From NCBI GenBank assembly GCA_910574455.1, contig CAJSYZ010000011.1:4115558-4179557 (forward strand): a stretch of DNA of 64,000 bases. Direction: 5' to 3'. The position numbers were made by a program, and so were the translations under genes. Position 1 is the first letter of the stretch. Every line of letters begins with the position of its first letter. Positions 61,336 to 64,000 of the stretch are shown here, piece by piece. Below the pieces are notes generated by a model that made no database searches, was not told the DNA's origin, and saw nothing but the letters and a program-made list of their open reading frames with translations. Origin of the DNA: Trichaptum fuscoviolaceum (taxonomy: Eukaryota > Basidiomycota > Agaricomycetes > Hymenochaetales > Trichaptaceae).

Positions 61336-64000
61336 ATGTCCATCAGCTGCTCAGACTGTTCATCAGTCTTTACTCTTGCCAACACCAAAAACAAACACTA
61401 TCTTAGATATCACAAGAGTCCAGTTGAAGTAATACTATCAGGTTGAAGTCTATTAATCTATATTTATTAAATGCATTCTAACTTTATCTTAGATGGACAA
61501 TCTATCTCAGTTGCTAGAGTTGATCAGGCTTTGCAATGTCCTCTATGCAAAACAAGAACCTTCTTGAAAAGAGATAGCTTTATAGCTCATGTTCAGAAGT
61601 GTTCTGCTATATGTCCCATTGAAGCAGAAGACAATGCAGTAACTGATTCTGAGGACATGGAGCAGGAGACAGAAGTTAATGAACTTAGTCAGTCATATCT
61701 TATAAATAATCTATTTTATTTACTAATATATATATATAGAAACTACCTACTCAGAGCTTATCAGCTTCTCATTTTTGGATAAGCTAGGCCTAGCAATCCA
61801 GGACAGACTATCAACTCTGACATGCAAAATCTGTGAAGTATGCCTTACTCCAGATAATGCTTTGGAGCATATCAAGATCAAGCACTCTTTTCCAGACTAC
61901 TTGGGGTCCATGACTTCAGTACAGAAGGAGCTGAATATCATTTGCATGGACAATGCAGTCTCTGACAATATGCCATTACTACCAAAAGGAGGACCAGATA
62001 TACCTTACTTCGTTGGTCTTAAAGTGCATGATGCATTTAAATGCACAACTGAAGATTGTGGATTTATCTGTGCTACAGGAAGCACTAAACACAAACATGG
62101 CAGTATCAGTCACTCTAAAGAGACAAATAGAACTTGGATTAACTGCAAGGCTCAGCAGATCACCAATAGAGACCCCTACTTCCAAGTCTCAGTTCCAGCA
62201 CATCTCTCAACCTCTACCTCCTTTGACTCTCTCTTCTCAGAGATTGAGCAGACTCTCCCCTCCTTCATTGCCCCACCCAGTGACTCCCACACCAGAGATC
62301 TCCCTACCTATATCATCACCAGAGGCATCTATGAACACCTCAAGGACTGGTACTCAGATCAGAAATTGCGCCAATCAGTTGTGGATATCTATACTCAGCC
62401 CAACTCAGACTTTAACAACAAGTTGAAGACTCTGTGTTATGACTACATTGTGAAGGTGTCCAGTGATGCCAGAGGCAGAGACTTCTCTGTCTTAAGGCCT
62501 TTTGAAGTCTATCCTATGTTAGTCTTTATTTGTTTTCTCTTTACTCCAATTCTAACTTTTTATTTAGCGATTCAAAGCAGACTTGGACTCCATTATCTCA
62601 GGATGATACTCTCAAGAAGTATAGTCTGTGTCTATCAGATTTCTGCCATGGATGCCTCAGGACAATAACAGCACCAGCTGACCAGTTTAAACTGATTCTA
62701 CCATTGGAATCCATCCCTCTTGGAAAAGCGCTTCTAGAGAATTTTAGCATTTCCACCCTCCAATCCTTCCTCCATTCTCTAGTCACAGTCAAGCAGGAAA
62801 GACTAGAAAAAAGCAAATGGAATTCCCCCTTGGAGGCGTTTGCTGCAGCCTATTGCCTAAGATCCTATCAATGTTTTAGACATGCCAAGGATCTCACACC
62901 CTATCTGGCTAAGCTGAAGTATGCGGTCAAGTGCATCTTCTTCAAGCAGGCTATAGATCAAGTGGAGGATGGACCAGAGAAGTGCTTTAGCATTGTGGCA
63001 GAGCAGATTTGTGCTGAAAACATGAATCTTACTAAGCTCAACTGCTTTAGCATGCTGTCTGAACTGGATACCTATACCAGTGTGGCAGCCTATGGCACTC
63101 CCAGTCATGCCAGCATTTCATGGAATGAGGACATGACATCTGTCACCTACCATGACCAGACTCTGGACCTCTCTCAGCTTAGGATTGGACTTCAAAATGC
63201 ATGCACTAGGATGGAGGAGCTGTTAGAGGAGCTGTATATGGGCCATGGAATACAGGTGGATATCCCAAAGGACCTGGTAGATGACATGTCCAATGATGAA
63301 TTTGGATATTCATATGTCAACAAGATCACCTCTGTTCCCCCCAACTACCTTCTTAAGACTATTGTGGAGGACAGGCAAACCCAGATGGCGTATGTGGACA
63401 AGGATGGCCAGACTAAAATCAATCCAGCTATTGCCCATGGCTGGATGGTTAAAGCGGCTGAGCTCAACAGTCATCTCTCCTTCCTCCTCCATCTTACTAG
63501 CGGCCAAGTTGCCAGAGGAACAGAAGTTACTGGAACCAGGATCAGCAACAGAGAAATGCCCAGGAACTTTATGATGGTGCATGGCAAGCTGATGTACATC
63601 ATCAACTACAGCAAGACCTCCAACCTCAGTAATTCTGAGACTTATCTCCCCTACCAGCTCTGTCAAAGACTTCAGACCAGCATGCACCAGTATCTCATTC
63701 TGATTAGGCCAATGGAATCCCTTCTGGCCCAGCAGCTTCATGGCAATGAGGTCTACTCTTTATATCAAGAGTTTTTTATGGTCCAGCACAAGTCCAAGCT
63801 AGATAGCAATGCATTCAGTGCGCTACTATCCAGATATACAGAGCGCTATTTCAAAGTTGCTTTGAAACTTCTGGCTATTAGACATATCTGGATAGCAATC
63901 AAGAGGGAATATATTCCTGCGCTCTACTGGAACCACCAAAAAGGCAATGAAATTGGGGATCTTCTGGCAGGCCACAGTACAGCCACTGCCAATAGAGTCT
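61336..64000 (+). CDS. Zinc-finger / tyrosine-recombinase-like protein of the TLH/RecQ-helicase type, 3' end outside window
   Basis: Exons 61,336-61,441, 61,493-61,687, 61,740-62,517 and 62,568 to the edge; phases fit throughout. Start chosen as the first ATG ahead of the first zinc finger. Four C2H2-like fingers: CSDCSSVFTL...HYLRYH; CPLCKTRTFL...HVQKC; CKICEVCLTP...HIKIKH; a CTTEDCGFIC unit ending ISH (OrsD/DUF3505-like). A long helical part (FHSF-type HSLVTVKQERLEKSKW) follows. Then comes a region with tyrosine-recombinase spacing: ARGTEVTGTRISN (Arg I), LLAIRHIWIAIKREY (R-H) and LLAGHSTATANRV at the edge, where the family has GHS...Y. In related agaricomycete proteins a RecQ-like helicase follows; that part is not in this window. 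Composition is clearly more AT-rich than the rest of the window. No disruption seen. Confidence 0.72.

Noticed and set aside
63281..63574. 97-codon plus frame inside the zinc-finger/recombinase-like gene
   Set aside because: Different phase from the long open exon, which has the family motifs.

Overview
The window looks like nuclear DNA of an agaricomycete (mushroom-forming basidiomycete). The signs are dense 45-65 bp introns with consistent GT/AG borders, secreted laccases with 18 exons, F-box/LRR paralogs, a protein of the basidiomycete DUF6593 family, a fungal (YAT-type) amino-acid permease, a fungal LINE, and a zinc-finger/RecQ-TLH-like gene of a type often found in subtelomeres. All identifications come from reading translated sequence; no database search was possible.

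Layout. 1-1.5 kb: 5' part of a subtilisin-like protease (minus). 3.5-4.8 kb: F-box/LRR-like gene (minus). 5.4-23.7 kb: a run of broken pieces of conserved eukaryotic genes, all on the minus strand, separated by repeats. In order of coordinate these are TFIIB, an unidentified fragment, Clf1, alpha-1,3-glucan synthase, Cse1, a full-length LINE (11.6-17.4 kb, target-site duplications and both ORFs intact), Bsd2, a second copy of the unidentified fragment, TFIIF-alpha (split by a small hAT-like element) and a second alpha-1,3-glucan synthase. A nested-hairpin repeat occurs three times, each time beside the 3' end of a gene fragment. A second repeat occurs three times, two of them as an inverted pair around the Clf1/glucan-synthase fragments. 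23.7-25.5 kb: a 775 bp element with a 9 bp target duplication sits against a foldback with 470 bp, almost identical arms.

27.8-38.2 kb: an inverted duplication carrying two apparently intact laccase genes (29.1-31.7 kb plus; 34.2-36.8 kb minus) that converge on an F-box-like gene (32.1-33.8 kb). 39.7-41.2 kb: decayed importin-4/Kap123-like gene. 42.6-43.4 kb: small beta-trefoil/fascin-like protein. 43.6-45.0 kb: diverged tandem duplication around a small secreted protein. 48.7-49.5 kb: DUF6593 protein. 52.3-55.1 kb: amino-acid permease. 55.6-57.2 kb: second copy of the F-box-like gene. 57.9-60.1 kb: 5'-truncated JmjC/ePHD histone-demethylase relic with a partial second copy. 60.2-61.0 kb: AT-rich DNA with a GGGTCACT minisatellite and nine regularly spaced CATATG-centred palindromes. 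61.3-64 kb (runs off the edge): zinc-finger gene with a tyrosine-recombinase-like region, of the family that usually continues into a RecQ-type helicase.

Reading as a whole: a few live genes (protease, laccases, permease, F-box genes, DUF6593, small secreted proteins) lie in a repeat-rich landscape where duplicated housekeeping-gene pieces have been collected next to repeat ends. No operon logic applies; the only clear functional grouping is the laccase pair.
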